A stretch of 64,000 nt of DNA, taken from positions 70,814,455 to 70,878,454 of the forward strand of contig CM035435.1 in NCBI GenBank assembly GCA_020310875.1, read 5' to 3'. This stretch comes from Ceratopteris richardii. Lineage: Eukaryota > Streptophyta > Polypodiopsida > Polypodiales > Pteridaceae. Both the position numbers and the translations under genes were made by a program. The notes below the pieces were generated by a model, which did not search any database, was not told where the DNA came from, and saw only the letters and a program-made list of their open reading frames with translations. Below, in pieces: positions 32,524 to 44,978 of the stretch (the stretch's first letter is position 1; each line of letters starts with the position of its first letter).

Positions 32524-34939
32524 CATCAGTTTCTGCATGAGCCAAGATTGGCTTGGTTGTGAAATTTGTTGATGACAGATGTACTGTTCATGATCTATCA
32601 AATGGCGATTTCATTATTGCGTCTGGCATTTTATGTGGTGGGTTGTATAAGCTCATAGACTATGAAAGATCTGTAAATGATTCGACATGTACAATACATG
32701 ATTCTTAGGCTATGTCAGATGCAAAGCTTTGGCATGCATGCTTTGGTCATTTGAATTTTGCTAGTTTTCTACACCTGCAGAAATCTAAAATGGTGTCCTC
32801 TTTGCCCAAACATGAGGCACCTAGAAAACATGTTTGTGAAGGCTATATTTTGGGCAAAATGCAGCATTCCTCCTTTCCAAAAGATGGTTCAGTTCGAGCT
32901 ACTCAGAAATTGTATCTTGTACATAGTGATGTCTATGGTCCTATGCAGACACCTTCTTTTGAGAACTATCTTTACTTCATGACTTTCATCGATGATTTTT
33001 CTAGGCATGCATTGGTATATCCATTGAACAAATATTTCTAAGTGTTTATGTTCTTCAAACTGTTTCTGGTTTTGGATGAAAATTTGTTAGCATGTAAAAT
33101 GGGTACCCTCTGTTCTGATCGAGGGGGGGAATATATGTCTTCTGACTTTAATGCATTTCTGGCTGAACATGGGATAAAACATCAGTGTACAGTGCCATAT
33201 ACACCTCAATAGAATGGGGTTACTGAGTGGAAGAACAGGTCACTCATGGAGATGGCAAGGTGTATGGTCAAGAGTCAAGCTTTACCACATAGTTTCTAGC
33301 TTGAGGCTGTCATGTGTGCAACATATGTACTTAACTAGTGTCCCACTAAAGCGCTGCAGTCTATCACTCCATATGAGGCTTGACATGGTCACAAGCCATC
33401 TATTGCTCATTTGCATGTTTTTGGTTGTTTGGCATATGCATTAGTGCCTGAACAACATCGCAGAAAATTGGATGATAAAGCAGTAAAATGTATTTTTGTT
33501 GGGTACAATACTGAAAGCAAAGGCTATCGTCAGTATCATCCACAGACTAAACGCATTCTGGTTGGCCGTGATGTTGTTTTTGTAGAAGATGATATTCATC
33601 CCTTACTTTCATGTACTAAGGGGACATCTATTAGCTCTAAAGACATGTATGCTACTTTGCTGCCTCCTTTTAGAGGTGGACAGTCTAGTGTTGGTCCTAA
33701 TGAGGCAACTTCTCAACCTTTGCAGGTTTCATGTGATGATGCAAATCATTCCATTTCTAATGCAGATTTACATGATGCACCTGTTGATGAGAGAGCTAAT
33801 ATTGAGCAGGCAAAAGCTATGCCAAAATGGCTAGTGCAGACTTTGCGTGACAGCAAATTAGATGCACCTCTATCATATCGTACTCGATCAAGCTCTCATA
33901 GTGCCTCTTTTGCATCAGATTGCCACATTATGGCTACCTCTAGTCTCTATGATGAGATTGAACCTGTTTTGTTTGATGAAGCACAAAATTGAGAACATTG
34001 GATGGCTGCAATGCAATCTAAATATGATGCTATCAGGAAAAATGGTACATGGTCTTTATGTGACTTGCCTCCTAGCAAGAAGGCTATTGGCACTAAGTGC
34101 CTATACAACCTGATGGAATAGTTGACAAGTATAAGGCTAGGCTTGTTGCGAAGGGTTATGCATAGCAAAGAGGCATTGATTTTGATGAAACCTTTGCTCC
34201 TACTTGCCGAATGACTACTATTCATAGCATGTGTGCACTTGTAGCTCATCATGGTTGGAATGTACATCATTTGGACATTAAAACACCATTTTTGAATGGT
34301 GACTTGCATGAAGAAGTGTATGTTTTTCAGCCCCATGGCTTTGTGCAGAAAGGGCATGAAAACTAGGTTTGAAGGTCAAAGAAGGCATTATATGGTTTAA
34401 AGCAAGCACCACATGCTTGGTATGAAAAGATACATGCCTATCTCATTGCACATGGTTTTGAGAATAGTCCAACTAAAAGCACCTTATATGTTAAGCGTGG
34501 TAATGATGTGCTTTTGATCATTGTGGTATATGTTGATGACATGCTGCTCACTGGTCCTCATGACATGCATATTGCTAATTTTAAGGCTAATTTGCATGCC
34601 TCATTTGAGATGTCTGATTTGGGGCATTTGCATCAGTATTTGGGCATTCAATTTATGCAAGTTGATGGTGGAATGGCTTTGTGTCAAATGAAATATATTG
34701 ACACATTATTGCAGTGTTTTGGCCTTGAATACTATAAGCATATTGCCACTCCAATGGAGACAGGTTTACGATTGAGTCTTCATGATGCTGGAGATGCATT
34801 TAGTGTTGTTCTCTATCAGCAGGCTATTGGATGCTTGATTTACTTGCTCATTACTCGGTCAGATATTCAGTTTGCTATCTCATAGATGAGCAGGTTTATG
34901 CATTGCCCAGGTGTCAAGCATTGGTAGGTGGTTAAGCAC
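32524..34939 (+). mobile_element. Ty1/copia element 2, left part (second copy of copia 1)
   Basis: The plus strand is closely similar throughout to 5394-7860 on the minus strand: protease end, GAG-pre-integrase (AMSDAKLWHACFGHLNF), integrase (VHSDVYGPMQTPSF), RT (VVYVDDMLLTGP) and RSDIQFAIS. It has more breaks than copia 1. It starts abruptly in the protease region, with no gag or LTR, and is interrupted at 34940 by a non-autonomous LTR element. Related copia sequence resumes at 39239. Confidence 0.85.
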
Positions 34940-35570
34940 TGTCGGGAAAGAAGGAGGTCAAGCGAACGGGAAGAACACGCGGGGGAGTTGGATCAGGCCC
35001 CCTCTCGTGTGCGTCGTTCCCGCTGTCCTACAAGCGGCGTCTGCGTGCTGGGCGCCTCGCCTAAACTCTCTGGAGTGTAGCAATCCTCGCAGGGCCCTAC
35101 CCCTCGGAAGTGACGAGACGTGTGTATGCGTGAGACCGTAGGCATCGGGAAAGAGACAAATCAAATACAGCCTTGATACTCGAAATCGCTGTGCGTACAA
35201 ATCTCAATGATACAATGGAAATGAAACTGAAGGCCATCCATAAAACTGAATGATACAGAAATGCCCGCTATAGTTCGGACCTAAACTCCAAGGGTTTTCA
35301 AGGGTTGAAGTCCAGTTTTCATGGGTAAACTCACATATTCAGGGGTTTTTAAGGGTCAAGCCTAGGGGTTTCATGGGTCTAAAGTAAGTTGTTTACACAC
35401 ACAGGTCCAATGTACATCTCTAACATGGTTTTGCATCGTACAGTCAATCAAATCGATCAAAAGATGTACAATTTTTACCACTTTCTTAGCAAAACATCAC
35501 ACAAAACTCATAAAATCAATCAACTTTGAAAAAAATCAGGCACACTTCCCTGCGGGATTTCATCTAGACA
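34940..35570 (-). repeat. 3' LTR of the LARD-like element (short form)
   Basis: 631 bp, TGTCGGGAAAG to TCTAGACA. GC-rich first 220 bp, AT-rich rest. Shares both ends with 37974-39238 but lacks its central hairpin array. Confidence 0.82.
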
Positions 35571-36074
35571 TTCGCCCCCACTAAACCTGCACATCGTCCC
35601 AATGGGCCAACCAGCAAGATCTAATAGAAGCGTATCAGGGTTCTTTTGAAACACTTTTTTACTTTTTATGTCTTTCTTTTCAAAAATCAAAGATGACTTC
35701 ATGCACTCCATGTAGCTTTTATAAAGATTAGTACAAATTTTAGAAAATTAGGTAGATTCAAGCTTCGCAAACATCATACTATGTTTCTGCATCTGCAATC
35801 TGATAAGTAATCACATGAATAAACCGTTGGCTTTCTAGATCTTCTGTTTGTTCAACTGGTTCAGATCCAGCAACTCATTCTAAGTACTAGCATATACATA
35901 TGTTTCTACTAACTCAATTTGTAGAATATACCTCGATTCCCACTTTATCTCCTACTCTCCAACTCTCCAATAGCCCTTTTCTTTTCCTTTTTTTTTTCAT
36001 TTTTCTTTCTCTCTTTCTTTTCTTTTTCACTTCATCTGAGCTCAGCTTTTTTTCCTTTTATCTTTATTTCACAA

Positions 36075-36370
36075 ATCGGCCTATGTCAAAATCGGGTGCG
36101 ACTCGTGGACTTGTCCACCTGGCCAAGTTTGTCCCACCTGTGTGCCGACCCGACATAGCACACGACATACACAATGTCAGCCCTACATGAAATCGACGTC
36201 AACTCGTGGCTCTAACCACCCGGCCAGAGTGAATCCACCTGCCTACCGACCCATGCAGGTACATGACAACAGATAGGTCAGGCCTACGAGGAAACTAGCT
36301 ACGGCTCGTGGCCTTGATCGCCCGACCAAGGTGGTTCCACCCGCCTACTAGCCCATCGTAGTGCGCTGAC
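36075..36370. repeat. three-copy ~101-bp tandem repeat
   Basis: The core CTCGTGG recurs at 36102, 36203 and 36305. Each is followed by a CACC(T/C)GCC and CCGACCC-type segment. Units are diverged to roughly 60-65%. Internal to the LARD-like element. Confidence 0.8.
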
Positions 36371-36819
36371 AACATGCACATACATATAAGCTGGCTTGAG
36401 TATGAATGTTTTTCATATATCATGATACATATGAAGGTAAGATCTCACAGGAAGCAAATAGTAGGACCCAAAGAATCCTAGTCACTAAGCTTTCAAATCA
36501 ATCAGTATATACATGCACTCAGTCTAAGCATGCCATCACATTCCCAAGCTTTCACTCTCAAAATCTCTAGTCTGCTAACTGACTTTGTTCATATAATTTC
36601 TAGTCGTTCATGCTTCATGCAAACCCATAATAGATATTTGTTATCTTCTTTTTACATGATTGTCATAAATTCATACGTATCTTTATCACATACATGAATG
36701 CAATGCATATGCTCTATCAGAAAGAAAACAAATTTCAAATTGGAAACATTTCACCTGATCATTTTGCCTCATCTTTATCATTGATTGATCGAGCTTTTCT
36801 TCATCTTCATGATCTATCA

Positions 36820-37000
36820 TTCTTCATCAGCATCAGCATCAGTGTCATCAGCATCAGTGTCATCAGCATCCTTCAGTGTCATCAGTATTATCTAGTGTCA
36901 TCAGTATCCTCCAGTGTCATCAGTATCCTCCAATGTCATCAGTATCCTCCAGTGTCATCAGTATCCTCCAGTGTCATCAGTATCCTCCAACATCATCATC
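36820..37000. repeat. CATCAG/19-bp minisatellite
   Basis: A run of CATCAGTGT and then about seven units of a 19-bp motif (CCTCCAGTGTCATCAGTAT), grading into CAT-rich sequence up to about 37110. Frames through it are serine/histidine repeats and not genes. Confidence 0.88.
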
Positions 37001-37172
37001 ATCATTATCATAATCATCATCAATCAATCATTTTTAACATCAATCATTATCTTTCATCATCATTATTCATCATCATCAATCATCATAAACCATCTTCATA
37101 CATTTACATCAATCATTATCATTCAACAACTCTTGATCATTTCCATACATTTTCATTATGATTCTTCTTCAA

Positions 37173-37700
37173 TCATCCTTCAATATTTGCAAATATGTCT
37201 TGAAAGGTTAGATTTTTACTTCTCTTGTTCTTTTTCAAAGACTTAGAAGACTTTGTAGTCATCTTTACATTCCCCTCAATTTGCGCAATAATATCATCAA
37301 GCAATTGTTTCTCTGCCTCATTCACTTCTTTGTCAGATTTTACATCTCCTTGAGCTTCTTCTTTGCTCTTCTCTAGTTCAATCTGTTTATCAAAGTTCAT
37401 TTGGGATTGTAATTTTGCAACTTTGTCTTGATCAAATAGATTCTCATTAGTTAAAATTTTTGGATCAAACTAAACATATACATCATGTTCTTTCTTTGAT
37501 TTTTCTCTTTTAGACTCTCTTTTATGATCAATTTCCATTTGTTCTCTTAGTATCTGTTCAATATTTTGCTTCTCGACCTTTATTTGTCTACCTTTGGTTT
37601 CTTCAATTGGTTTCTCTTGACTCTCAATAGATATCATACTCTTTTGTTCCTCAGATCTATCAATCATTTTATTCATTTCAGTTTTCCTCTTCTCATAATC
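37173..37700 (-). pseudogene. Lys/Glu-rich coding-like remnant in the LARD-like element
   Basis: Minus-strand segments rich in Lys, Glu, Gln and Ile (for example EEQKSMISIESQEKPIEE and NEAEKQLLDDIIAQIE) with heptad-like spacing, near the element's 5' end where gag would sit. No zinc knuckle or gag domain is recognised. It may be the decayed N-terminus of an original gag, or chance low-complexity coding. Low confidence. Confidence 0.3.
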
Positions 37701-37973
37701 TAAGCTGAGAAGTAGATTCTTAATCTATGCATCAATAGAAAAGTGCACACTCGTATGATCAAACCTGATGCAAAAGTGGATGATTAAAGTCAGACCGTAA
37801 AAGCAATCTTTCTCTTTCTGTGTGTGGATCAATGCAAATGTTCTAATAACTTGAAATGCTGGTACCTCGAATATATGATCTGACCAATGCGAAGGTTCCT
37901 GACTGTCTTCTCAAGGAGTGGGTAAAGCGTCGAGGATCACCGCGCAACCGCCTCACTTCACATCGGGTTCAGG

Positions 37974-39238
37974 TGTCGGGAAAGAAGGAGGTCAAGCGAA
38001 CAGGAAGAACATGCGCGGGGGTTGGATCAAGCCCCCTCTGGTGTGCGTCGTTCTCGCTGTCCTGCGAGCAACGTCTGCGCGCTGGGCGCCTCACCTAAAC
38101 TCTCTGGAGTGTAGCGATCCTCGTAGGGACCTACCCCTCGAAAGTGACGAGACGTGCGTATGCGTGAGACCATAGGCGTCGGGAAAGAGACAAATCAGAT
38201 ACAGCCTTGATACTAAGAATCGATGTGCGTACAAATCTCAATGATACAATGGAAATGAAACTAAAGTCCTCCAATAAAACTGAATGATATAGATATGCCC
38301 GCTACAGTGCGGGTCCACGATACAAAAATCCGCTACAGTGCGGAATAGGTGACTACAAATATATGCCACCGCTACAGTGCGGATCGGCCGAGTATAACAT
38401 ATATAGATTCCCCGCTACAGTGCGGGAAATCACCCTCAAGTCTCAATAGTCTTCAGAACTTTTCTTTTCTTCCGTCTTCGATCAATACTTTACTTCAAGT
38501 CTTTTTGGCAATAGATTTTCTTCTCTTTACTTCAGAATCCAGCAATCACTTCATATAATATCTCCAAAATCATCAACCTGGTAGGAAGATCCACAAGCAA
38601 GACCCACGGGGTGAAACAAATGAGGTTAGGGCACCTATTTATAGGCCTTCCCCTATCTAGGACTTCTCTAGAATCTTCTAACCTCCTCAGATAACTTTCT
38701 ATTTCCGGAGCTTTCTTGCATGTTCATTTACTATTTTTGGGAAATCACACCTCTTATTTCTATTTTTGATTTTTTATTTTTAGTTTTGGTTTCACACTGT
38801 ATATACAAAATTAATTATTTTCAAGGGTTTCACCTAGGATAAACGTCAATTCCAAGGGTCTAAGCTAGGGTTTTTGGTCAACAAAATTAGGGTTTTGCCC
38901 ACAATTAACTCATGCACGTCATTTCAAGGATTTATTTACAGTTCGGACCTAAACTCCAAGGGTTTTCAAGGGTTGAAGTCCAGTTTTCATGGGTAAACTC
39001 ACGTATTCAGGGATTTTTAAGGGTCAACCCTAGGGGTTTCATGGGTCTAAAGTAAGTTGTTTACAAACACAGGTCGAATGTACATCTCTAACATGGTTTT
39101 GCATCGCACAGTCAATGAAATCGATCGAAAGATGTATAATTTTTACCACTTTCTTAGCAAAACATCACACAAAACTCATAAAATCAATCAACTTTGAAAA
39201 AAAATCAGGCACTTTTCCTGCGCAATTTCATCCCGACA
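37974..39238 (-). repeat. 5' LTR of the LARD-like element (long form)
   Basis: 1265 bp, TGTCGGGAAAG to CCCGACA. Carries four CCGC-N6-GCGG hairpin units (38298-38426) in its central part. Confidence 0.82.
38298..38426. repeat. four hairpin units CCGCTACAGTGCGG
   Basis: CCGCTACAGTGCGG recurs at 38299-38312, 38330-38343, 38369-38382 and 38412-38425, without change in the 14-bp core, while spacers of 17-29 bp are unrelated. Each can fold as CCGC paired to GCGG with a six-base loop. Confidence 0.93.
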
Positions 39239-39598
39239 ACGCATCTTTTGCTACTTGAGTGGTAGCCGGCTACTTGGATTGTTTGATCCCAAGGGGGTAT
39301 CAGTACCACTAGATTTGCATGCTTTTTTGATAGTGATTGGGCTAGTTGCTATGACACTCATGTGTCCACTAGTGGCTTTTGCTTCATGGTTGGTAGCTCA
39401 TGTATATCTTGGTTGAGCAAGAAGCAGCCTACTGTGGCCACTTCCAATTGTGAGGCTGAGTATAGGGCAGCTTTCAGAATGACGAATGAGTGTGTGTGGG
39501 TCAAACACCTTATGGCTGATTTGGGTGTTGGCCAGTCTTCTACCACCACCATCTTCACTGACAATCAGAGTGCATTGGCAATTGTGAGTACTAAAGAA
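39239..39598 (+). mobile_element. Ty1/copia 2, right part (RNase H region)
   Basis: Plus-strand copia sequence resumes right after the inserted LTR element with a segment similar to copia 1's end. It continues into RNase H (MSTSGFCFMVGSSCISW, ATSNCEAEYRAAF, TDNQSALAIV). It stops abruptly at about 39598 against gypsy E. No 3' LTR. Confidence 0.8.
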
Positions 39599-41440
39599 TG
39601 ATCCTAACTTTGATGAGGGAATTTCTAGTGATTCTTGTGAGGTTAGTTCTAGGAGTTTTTCCTTGGTCACTGGACTCTCCAATCTCACTATATTTCGAGG
39701 GTTTTTCTTGGTCTACTTGTTGGGTTTGTTGTAAAGTTAGGGCGCTACTCAGTACTTGAATGGGCACAAAGCTTGGTGAGGATACATTTGATGTGTGTAC
39801 TATGCCCATTACATTGATAGGAGTCATCCTAGAGACATTGGCTAGGTTTTTGGGACACTCTCATATGACATGCTCCTTGCCACATTCTAAGCAATATCCT
39901 TGAATGGTGAAATAGCGTGGCTGGCCTATAGCTGGAGGATGGAGAGATTCCCTTATAAAGTGATCTCGTTGGCATCTAAAATTGGGACCTTTAGGGGCAT
40001 GTGGTCTCATATCTCTCATTTGAGGTTTAAGGTTGGGATTGCTGTACATCACATTAGCAAATTCAAGCTCCCAATCAGGTTCCATTATGGGTGCTTCACA
40101 CGGGTAAGCTTAAGAATGCTCTTGGGATTTTGCCTAATAGTCTTGTGGACTATCTCCCTGTGTCGAGTCAAAGATATAAGCATTGGGGTCATGTTCTATG
40201 ATCAATAGAGATTTTGGTACTAATCACCTATTGAGGGGATCATCTATTGATGCATATTTCATTGAGATTACATTGGCAAGGGGTGATGGTTGTTGTCCTC
40301 CCACTAGTCGGGGTCTTAGTGGCACCGGATAGTGTGGTTGATAGTTCTATGGAGGCCTACAATAAGGTTGTGTTTTGTACTGGCCTTGATATCTACTTGG
40401 CTATGGATAAGGTTGCTAGTAGTTTTGCCTAACTGCTTGCTTCTTATAGGAACAATCTTCAGTAGTGTGGTTTGTATACTTTCTTTCAATTCAGCAATAT
40501 TGGGCATTCAAGTTCCTTACATTCTAAACAATCAAAGTGCACACATTGGTCATGTGATCTCCTCCATAAGTATAGCAATGTTTTGGAGAAACCATTCTAC
40601 AAGTCTATTTACTTGACACACCTAACTTTTGAGCCACCCATTCTACCATCTCTTCTATAGAGGTAGAGGGTTCGGATGTGAGACTGGAAATCTAACTCCT
40701 TATAGATTTTAGAGGGCTTCAACTCATCACCCAAATTATTCTTTATATCGATACACATTCTCACACATTGTTCTATGGTTTGGGGCTCCTTGAGATAGAT
40801 GTATGATCATAGTTTCAAACTCAACAAGCCATCCAGAAATAGGGAAACTTGTTTAGCTTGAGTATGTAGCTCTGGGATAGGGCATCTCTTCATGTAATAT
40901 CTAAATCTATGTCCTCCTAACCTCACAATTTCTTGTGGTTTCTACTTAAAGCTATGAATTAATGAAAATGTATTATGCTTGATTCTACTCTTAGAAAACT
41001 CCATAACAAAGGCTTCTAGCGATTGATGAATAGGTTCCTTGCTTATCTATCTAAGACTCATCTTCCAACTTGACCACTGGGTGCTCAATTCCAAATGGCT
41101 ACCCTAGATTCCTAAGTTAAACTATGGACCTTTGTAAGCCATCCTCATAGATGCGAGCACCTAGTTGGTTGGTTCTAATGTACTCCATTTGAATCTTATA
41201 GGGACCCTGTGGTGTTTGTAAATAGGCAAGTCCTACCTCACCTATGGGTTTCTCCATGCTAAATGACATCTTTGACCACTAGTGTTTGAGCTCACTATGT
41301 AGAGGTAGTCACTTAACTATTGAGACCACAATCTAGAAGTGTGTTTAACACTGGCCTTAGATGATCTGATGCTCTGTTGATCACATCTACTTAATCTTCT
41401 TGACCTAAGGTTCATGAATTTTGATTCATGTGTGCTATCC
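39599..41440 (-). pseudogene. gypsy E gag-region remnant
   Basis: Broken minus-strand coding parallel to gypsy A gag. Knuckle-like segments lie near 39860-40000 (CQRDHFIRES, CLECGKEHVI), Tyr/Gln-rich linkers at about 40300-40450, gag-core similarity at 40620-41030, and N-terminal extension similarity at 41050-41440. Heavily decayed. Confidence 0.7.
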
Positions 41441-41954
41441 CACCCTTAACAATGTACACACATGTTGCAATGTTCCTTTTCGTACCATTTACTTGTTCTT
41501 TTTAATACCCTTTGATGTTTTTCTTTTCTCAAATATGCTCCCTAGGAATAGCTTTTCATTATTTGATTGGTTCTTGTAGTGTCAATTTAGGTTCTTTCCC
41601 TTATTGTTCTCGTGGTTGTGATATATTAATGTCTTGTACTTGAGTTCTTTAAAGCTCTTGATCTTAAGTTTTAAACACAACCCTATGCTTAAGTACCAAC
41701 ACTATGTCTTAGCCTAAGCTCGAATGGCCAAAGGAGGTGTAGTGAATTTCCAACCTTATGGAAAGCTCCTTGTATCCCCTTGGTATGCTCCTAATTGCCG
41801 AAGAAGCCTCCTAACCACTATTTTTTGCCTTCGTTTCTTGTGGTACTCATGTCCGCTTGCTTTGGAAATCTTGCAATCAATCCAAATATTTCAGAAATTT
41901 GCAAAAATTTGGTCAAAAGTTTATAAACCCTAATTTTTTCCAAAAAGGAGGACT

Positions 41955-42260
41955 GTCAGTGCCACCTTGTCACGAATTTCTAGGCTGCCATAATGATCTA
42001 GACTATTGTGATGTTCTAGGTTGTCACGATGATCTAAGCTATCATGATGGTCTAGGTTGTCGCGGTGGTCTGTGCTATCACGATGGTCTAGGTTGTCGTG
42101 ATGGTCTGGGATGTTGCAATGGAGAGGATGTCATGATGATCTAGGCTATCACGATGATTTGGGCTATCGTGATGGTCTAGCCTATCATGATAGTCTGGAC
42201 TATCATGATGGTCTATTCTAACATGATGGTTTGGCCTATTGTGATGGTCTGCAAATTTTG
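41955..42260. repeat. diverged 20-23-bp minisatellite in gypsy E leader
   Basis: About a dozen units of the type CTATCACGATGGTCTAGG with variable CGYGATGG core and GTT/GCT spacers. Same place in the leader as the TCGCGA array of gypsy A, and the unit shares ATCRCGATGG, but the rest of the unit differs. Confidence 0.88.
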
Positions 42261-42714
42261 CAAATGCAGCTGTTGTTCCAAGGAGGCATCGAGGTGCCCT
42301 TTCCAATGTTGACGACAAGCACTAAAGATCTATAGTCTGATGGCATGTCGTGATAGGTTGAATCGATGAACAAGATGATGCAAAAAATTAGACATTTCTC
42401 ACCTTCATAGGCCATAGAGCTCGATTGTGGTGGAACACACATAATTGACACTCTCTCACTCTCGCTCTCTCACTCTCAAAGAAAAATGAGGTGGATGAAG
42501 GGGAATATGGAAAATTCAGAATTTTTTGACGATGATGATGCATGGCTATGGAAAATGAAGGTAGGGGACGTGATTATTAGGTGAAATAAAGTCTAAAATG
42601 AGTAAAAGACTTGCAAAAGACTCTAACTACTTACCTTCCAGCATCTATCTCCTAAATCTCTTACCATCACAAATTTGTCCTTGAGCACATCCCTAGCAAC
42701 AATGCTAAATTTGG

Positions 42715-43344
42715 TGTTGCTCTAGACACAGATGAGTATTGCGTGGTAGAGTTCCACTTCCTTAATTGTCAATCTGCGGAGATGTAAGGATGATATGAAG
42801 ATCATGAATGAGTGATGTGCACAAAGGTGAAGCTGAGAAGCACACTAGTGCAACACACATGGAAGAGACAATAGGGCAGACAATGGAAAGAGAAACACTT
42901 CTATTCATTAAACAAAATAAAAGATCTCTTACAAAGCTCACACCTCATAACTAGCTAGCCCCAAACATGAGCTCTCAAGCTCCCTTTATAGTTTTTGAGG
43001 TGAAGTGATCAGTTTCACATCTAATGGCTGGTCTAGTTAAAACTTATGTCTTAAGCTACTTTTGGGGTATTAGATGATGTCCAAAAAATATGAAATTTGA
43101 TAGGAGGAATCTTTGGCTTTGCACAAAATGGAGCACCACATGGAAAAATTGGGTTCTTTTCATCTTATACTGGGTAGTGATTAAAATCACTATTGCAGCT
43201 CATGATGATGTTGATATTTGTAGACCAATATTGATGTTGGAAAATTTGATGGGCCCCCCTTTGGTCTCATGCCTTCACTCTTTACATGCTTCTTCTTCTT
43301 TTGTGTCGAGAGTTGATGCCATCATGGATGATTGTGATTTGACA
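42715..43344 (-). repeat. 5' LTR of gypsy E
   Basis: Aligns with gypsy A's LTR (GATGAGTA, GTCAATC and TATAGTTTTTGA blocks in the same order), bounded by TG at 42715 and by CA at about 43344. The right edge is approximate. Confidence 0.65.
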
Positions 43345-43759
43345 ACCCATACTTGCTAAGTCACAGGGTGTGACCAAATATGTTGTTGATTGAAATATAT
43401 ATTGGCCTCTAGTTTCGACTTTAGTGTATCCTTCTGAATTGGAGCTACCTTATTTTGTGGTGGTCTTTGTGGAGTTTGGACTTTGGAAACCTTGGACCTA
43501 GTTGATCTCTCTTTCTATTTCTTAGCCCTCCAAAAGTATGTAGCTCCTTCTTTACAAAAAAATATGGGAATCAGGGATCCATATTTGCTTAATGTATCTC
43601 AAAGATTTTTTATTCTTGGTATTCAATGTGGAAGCTTTATTCTAATGTCTAGTTGAGGCAATCATCTTATGACTCCATATATATTTGATGCCATATCATG
43701 ATATTATATAAGCTTCAGGGACCAAAATTTGTCTTTGGTAAATAGGCTTGTGTGTGTGT

Positions 43760-43910
43760 TCTATTTTTGGGAATTGAACTCATGACATACGGGATAGGAG
43801 TATGAAGGGCTTACCACTTGCCCCAAAAGCCATGGTTGAGGATTCCTTCCTAATCCTCCCTCTTAGGGTTTGGTTCAACATGTCGTGCTTGTCATTTCTT
43901 GTGTCTAACA
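43760..43910 (-). repeat. LTR end, copy 1 of a 150-bp direct repeat
   Basis: Shares CTAATCCTCCCTCTTAGGG, TGGTTCAAC and TGTCTAACAC with 44342-44492 (about 75% by eye). Edge at 43910 abuts a polypurine tract. Confidence 0.7.
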
Positions 43911-44341
43911 CTCTCTCCCCCTTCTAAAGATCATTGTTCTCAATGATCTATCCTTGATTTCCCCTTGAATTGATGTCCTCACCCTTGCACACTCTCTTGA
44001 ACCTTTCTTGTTCTTAACCTTGGTCTCTTGAACCCTTGCTCTCAACCTTGGTGTCTTGAACCTTGTCTATCTTCATATTGGCCACTCGCCTATAGACTTG
44101 CCTTGTTCGCAACTTGGGTGTCTTAAGCCCTTATTATCAACCTATCTTGAACCTTGTTCTCACCCATGATACATATCTTGGATCCTCAATCTAGTGCATT
44201 CATTGGAAAGTTTGTTCCAAGAGATTCCCAACAGTAACTTACACATTTAAATCCAACCTATGGATTGGGAGATACACTCTAATATTTATTAGGCTCATTC
44301 GTGAAAGCGTCGCATGTGCCTTCCAAGGCCTACTTCCTAAA

Positions 44342-44492
44342 CTCCGGGATCAATTGCAATTGAAATCATGACCTATTGGCGAGGAGTATGATGGACTAAC
44401 CACTTGCCTCAAAAGCCATGGTTGATGATTACTTCCTAATCCTCCCTCTTAGGGTGTGGTTCAACCATCTTTTTCTTGCCATTTATTATGTC
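44342..44492 (-). repeat. LTR end, copy 2 of the 150-bp direct repeat
   Basis: Same orientation as 43760-43910, without a clear polypurine tract after it. Likely the second LTR of the same small element or a duplicated LTR. Confidence 0.6.
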
Positions 44493-44978
44493 TAACACTA
44501 TTTATGTTTTCTTTCATACCTATTGTTGGCATGTAATTAATTGCTACTCATGATTCAGCTTTGCTTTTTGGGTTTGCTTCACATATCTAACTAGGTTGTG
44601 AACTTCCTGAAGATATGTAGCTATGTGGATCATAGGAAATCATATCCAAGCTTGACCATTCATATTTTTGAGGAATCACTTTGGAACTTATGTTTGCATG
44701 ATGGATCGACCTTCATAGCCAGGTGCCTAGGGGACCTATGTGAGTCCTCTGGCATGTGGATCTATTCTCTATTTTTGTGACATTTGTGGTGGAATATTAT
44801 GTTATCATCTATGAGATGTATCTTACTTTCTGGACTCTTACAGTGTTGTATGATGGGATGCCTTTCTTTTAACCCACATATGAGAGATGTGTGGACAAGC
44901 ACTCCTATTTCTTCATGGATTCTTCAACTAGGGACAAATAAGAGTTTAAACCCCCCCCCCCCTTGACTTGGTAATCAA

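Larger units (their letters stand above)
34940..39238 (-). mobile_element. non-autonomous LTR element (LARD-like) inserted in copia 2
   Basis: Two related terminal repeats (34940-35570 and 37974-39238), both TGTCGGG to GACA, enclose about 2.4 kb without gag or pol. A polypurine tract on the minus strand (35571-35585, TAGTGGGGGCGAA) sets the orientation. LTR copies are about 91% identical over their first 265 bp, with mostly C/T and G/A differences, suggesting an age of a few million years at a grass-like rate. The short flanks do not form a clean duplication, but copia sequence on both sides shows it is an insertion. The LTRs differ about two-fold in length. Confidence 0.8.
39599..43344 (-). 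mobile_element. Ty3/gypsy element E, 5' part only, old relative of A
   Basis: Minus strand. LTR (42715-43344), a decayed primer-site region (42688-42707), a leader with a diverged minisatellite (41955-42260) and gag-region coding (39599-41440) that align in order with gypsy A's 22300-28669. Many breaks; pol is absent. Clearly older than A. Confidence 0.8.
43345..44950 (-). other. LTR scraps and 3' non-coding remains of a minus-strand LTR element
   Basis: A polypurine tract on the minus strand (43911-43935, TCTTTAGAAGGGGGAGAG) directly borders an LTR whose edge is at 43910. The PPT and preceding ATCATTGAGAACAATG strongly resemble the plus-strand PPT at 30915-30949, so both belong to one broad family. 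The LTR end recurs at 44342-44492 in the same orientation. Between them is an irregular ~30-bp repeat (about 43985-44165, CTTGGTCTCTTGAACCC type). 44500-44950 holds nothing recognisable apart from a run of 12 C at 44951-44962. Confidence 0.5.

Noticed and set aside
36694-37246. Ser/His/Ile-rich plus-strand frames
   Set aside because: Arise from CATCAG and 19-bp repeats; no domain and wrong strand for the element.
44951-44962. Run of 12 C as a polypurine tract for a minus-strand element
   Set aside because: No LTR-like TG start follows on the minus strand and no partner repeat was found; probably a homopolymer expansion.
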